14,638 nucleotides of DNA from a bacterium (GTDB lineage: Bacteria; UBA8248). How positions within the stretch are numbered: position 1 is the first letter of the stretch; each line of letters begins with the position of its first letter. This document shows positions 13,411 through 14,638 of the stretch, one piece after another. The stretch is from assembly GCA_027622355.1 (NCBI GenBank), contig JAQBZT010000035.1:1-14638 (forward strand), written 5' to 3'. The notes under the pieces are model-generated. The model searched no databases, was not told the DNA's origin, and worked only from the letters and a program-made list of their open reading frames with translations. The translations under genes and the position numbers were made by a program.

Positions 13411-14502
13411 ATGTTCGAAAAACTTGAAAAAGTTCTGAAAAAGTACCAGGAACTGGAGAAGCGCCTCTCCGATCCGGCCATTCTGAAAGATCAGCCTTCC
13501 TTCCAGAAAACTGCCCGTGAGCACAAGGAACTTGGCCAGGTGGTCGAGATCTACGGCAAGTGGCGCCGCCTGAAGGGGGAGATCGAGGGCGCTCGCGCCC
13601 TGCTCGATGAATCCGATCAGGAAATGCGCGAGCTGGCCCAGGACGAGATCGACGAGAAGGAGCCCCTCCTTCCCGATCTGGAAGAGCGTCTCCGCCGCCT
13701 GATGCTCCCGAAAGATCTCCGCGACGCGAAAAACGTGATTCTCGAGATCCGCGCCGGAACGGGCGGTGATGAGGCGGCGCTGTTCGCGTCGGACCTTTAC
13801 CGCATGTATGTGCGCTACGCCGAGTTGCGCGGGTGGAAGATCGAGGAGCTCTCGCAGAGCGAAACCGATATGGGGGGAATCAAGGAGGCCATCGTCCTTA
13901 TCAAGGGAGAGGGCGCCTACAGCCGTCTCCGCTACGAGAGTGGAACCCACCGGGTACAGCGCGTTCCCGCGACCGAAAACCAGGGGCGAATTCACACCTC
14001 GGCAGCCACCGTGGCCGTCCTCCCTGAAGCCGATCCGGTCGAGGTGAATCTCCAGGAGAACGAATTGCGGTTCGACGTCTACCGGTCCTCGGGGCCGGGC
14101 GGCCAGTCGGTGAATACCACCGACTCCGCCGTGCGCGTCACCCATCTTCCGACCGGCATCGTCGTCACCTGCCAGGACGAGAAAAGCCAGCACAAGAACA
14201 AGGCCAAAGCGCTGAAGATTCTCTCGTCCCACCTGCTCGATTACGAAATGCAGAAGCAGCACGACGAGCGCTCCGCCGCGCGCAAAAGCCAGGTCGGCAG
14301 CGGAGATCGCAGCGAGCGCATCCGTACCTACAATTTTCCCCAGGACCGGATCACCGATCATCGCATCGGCTTGACGCTCCACAATCTCGATCGGTTCCTC
14401 GAGGGCGAGATCGAAGAGATGGTGGACAGCCTGATTCAGAGCAAAGAGGCCGAGCGCCTCGCCGAGTTCGAGGAGAGTGGATCGGAGATCCCGGCGGGAT
14501 GA
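13411..14502 (+). CDS. prfA: peptide chain release factor 1
   Basis: Recognises UAA and UAG stop codons and triggers peptide release. From the ATG at 13411 it has 363 residues. The N-terminal helical domain begins MFEKLEKVLKKYQELEKRL. The conserved RAGTGGDEAALFA is followed by the codon-recognition tripeptide PAT (186-188) inside HRVQRVPATENQGRIHT. This tripeptide marks RF1, because RF2 has SPF. The catalytic GGQ is at 230-232 within SSGPGGQSVNTTDSAVR. The GGGGGGAG run at 13392-13399 serves 13411. An in-frame GTG at 13399 would add four atypical residues (MSWA) and sits on the Shine-Dalgarno, so it was not chosen. The stop overlaps prmC by ATGA. Confidence 0.97.
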   Translation: MFEKLEKVLKKYQELEKRLSDPAILKDQPSFQKTAREHKELGQVVEIYGKWRRLKGEIEGARALLDESDQEMRELAQDEIDEKEPLLPDLEERLRRLMLPKDLRDAKNVILEIRAGTGGDEAALFASDLYRMYVRYAELRGWKIEELSQSETDMGGIKEAIVLIKGEGAYSRLRYESGTHRVQRVPATENQGRIHTSAATVAVLPEADPVEVNLQENELRFDVYRSSGPGGQSVNTTDSAVRVTHLPTGIVVTCQDEKSQHKNKAKALKILSSHLLDYEMQKQHDERSAARKSQVGSGDRSERIRTYNFPQDRITDHRIGLTLHNLDRFLEGEIEEMVDSLIQSKEAERLAEFEESGSEIPAG

Positions 14503-14638
14503 CCACCCCGACCCCGGAGACGGTGGCCGCCGCCGCCGCGCGCCTTCGGTGCCGGTTTGAGGGGGCGGGCATTGAAAATCCCTCCGGGGAGGCCGATCTC
14601 ATCCTGGCTTGGGCCCTGGGCTGGGACCGGGCGCGCGT
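14499..14638 (+). CDS. prmC: N-terminus of PrmC (HemK), release-factor glutamine methyltransferase, truncated by window edge
   Basis: S-adenosylmethionine-dependent methyltransferase that modifies the GGQ glutamine of release factors. Only 46 full codons are visible. They begin MTTPTPETVAAAAARLR and include AGIENPSGEADLILAWALGW, which matches the helical substrate-binding N-terminal domain. The NPPY catalytic motif would lie beyond the window. Its ATG overlaps the prfA TGA (ATGA at 14499-14502), implying translational coupling. The identification relies mainly on the conserved prfA-prmC order. Confidence 0.83.
   Translation, partial: MTTPTPETVAAAAARLRCRFEGAGIENPSGEADLILAWALGWDRAR

Noticed and set aside
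12652..14382. Minus-strand open frame opposite rpmE and prfA
   Set aside because: Both + strand genes are unmistakable. The antisense product is hydrophobic-looking only because it mirrors charged codons.
1..14638. CRISPR arrays, insertion sequences, prophage or defence islands
   Set aside because: No regularly spaced repeats, transposase, integrase, nuclease-helicase or toxin-antitoxin features were seen; the genes are housekeeping or family-recognisable.

Overview
The window is GC-rich chromosomal DNA from a bacterium. Every protein gene is on the + strand and they are closely packed. Nothing looks like a phage, transposon, plasmid or CRISPR array. The content suggests an uncultivated lineage near the old Deltaproteobacteria, such as Tectomicrobia, NC10, Rokubacteria or Nitrospinota: tandem DUF507 genes, a one-piece glycine decarboxylase, a LipM-type octanoyltransferase, and the order rho - rpmE - prfA - prmC. 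The exact phylum cannot be fixed from sequence reading alone.

Layout. (1) 1-1846: the 3' part of a 3-hydroxyacyl-CoA dehydrogenase and a complete acyl-CoA dehydrogenase, closed by a weak intrinsic terminator. (2) 2000-7445: a glycine-cleavage operon, gcvT, gcvH and gcvP, followed closely by a LipM-like octanoyltransferase that probably supplies the octanoyl group for the GcvH lipoyl arm. (3) 7474-7628: a complete tRNA-Gly(CCC) with its own sigma70-type promoter and a likely terminator. (4) 7657-10908: a PHP-family phosphoesterase, a WYL-domain transcription regulator, two adjacent DUF507 genes and coaE. (5) 10909-14638: a long non-coding leader, rho, rpmE (ribosomal protein L31 with a long extra tail), prfA, and the start of prmC overlapping the prfA stop by ATGA.

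How the genes work together. The first two genes are beta-oxidation-type enzymes. GcvP decarboxylates glycine onto the lipoyl arm of GcvH, and GcvT passes the methylene group to tetrahydrofolate. LipM would load GcvH with octanoate; LipA and the L-protein must be encoded elsewhere. The last block concerns gene expression: Rho ends transcription, L31 is part of the large ribosomal subunit, RF1 ends translation at UAA/UAG, and PrmC methylates the GGQ glutamine of RF1.

I see no obvious new multi-gene system. The less ordinary signals are in the untranslated leaders: an anti-Shine-Dalgarno pairing before gcvT, alternative pairings before gcvP, a long structured leader before rho, and a nested double stem before rpmE. 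Other points of note are the roughly 93-residue charged tail on L31, the tandem DUF507 pair next to a WYL regulator, and a catalytic-Asn position held by Ser in the first gene. Pairings were found by eye and have not been energy-minimised or tested for conservation.
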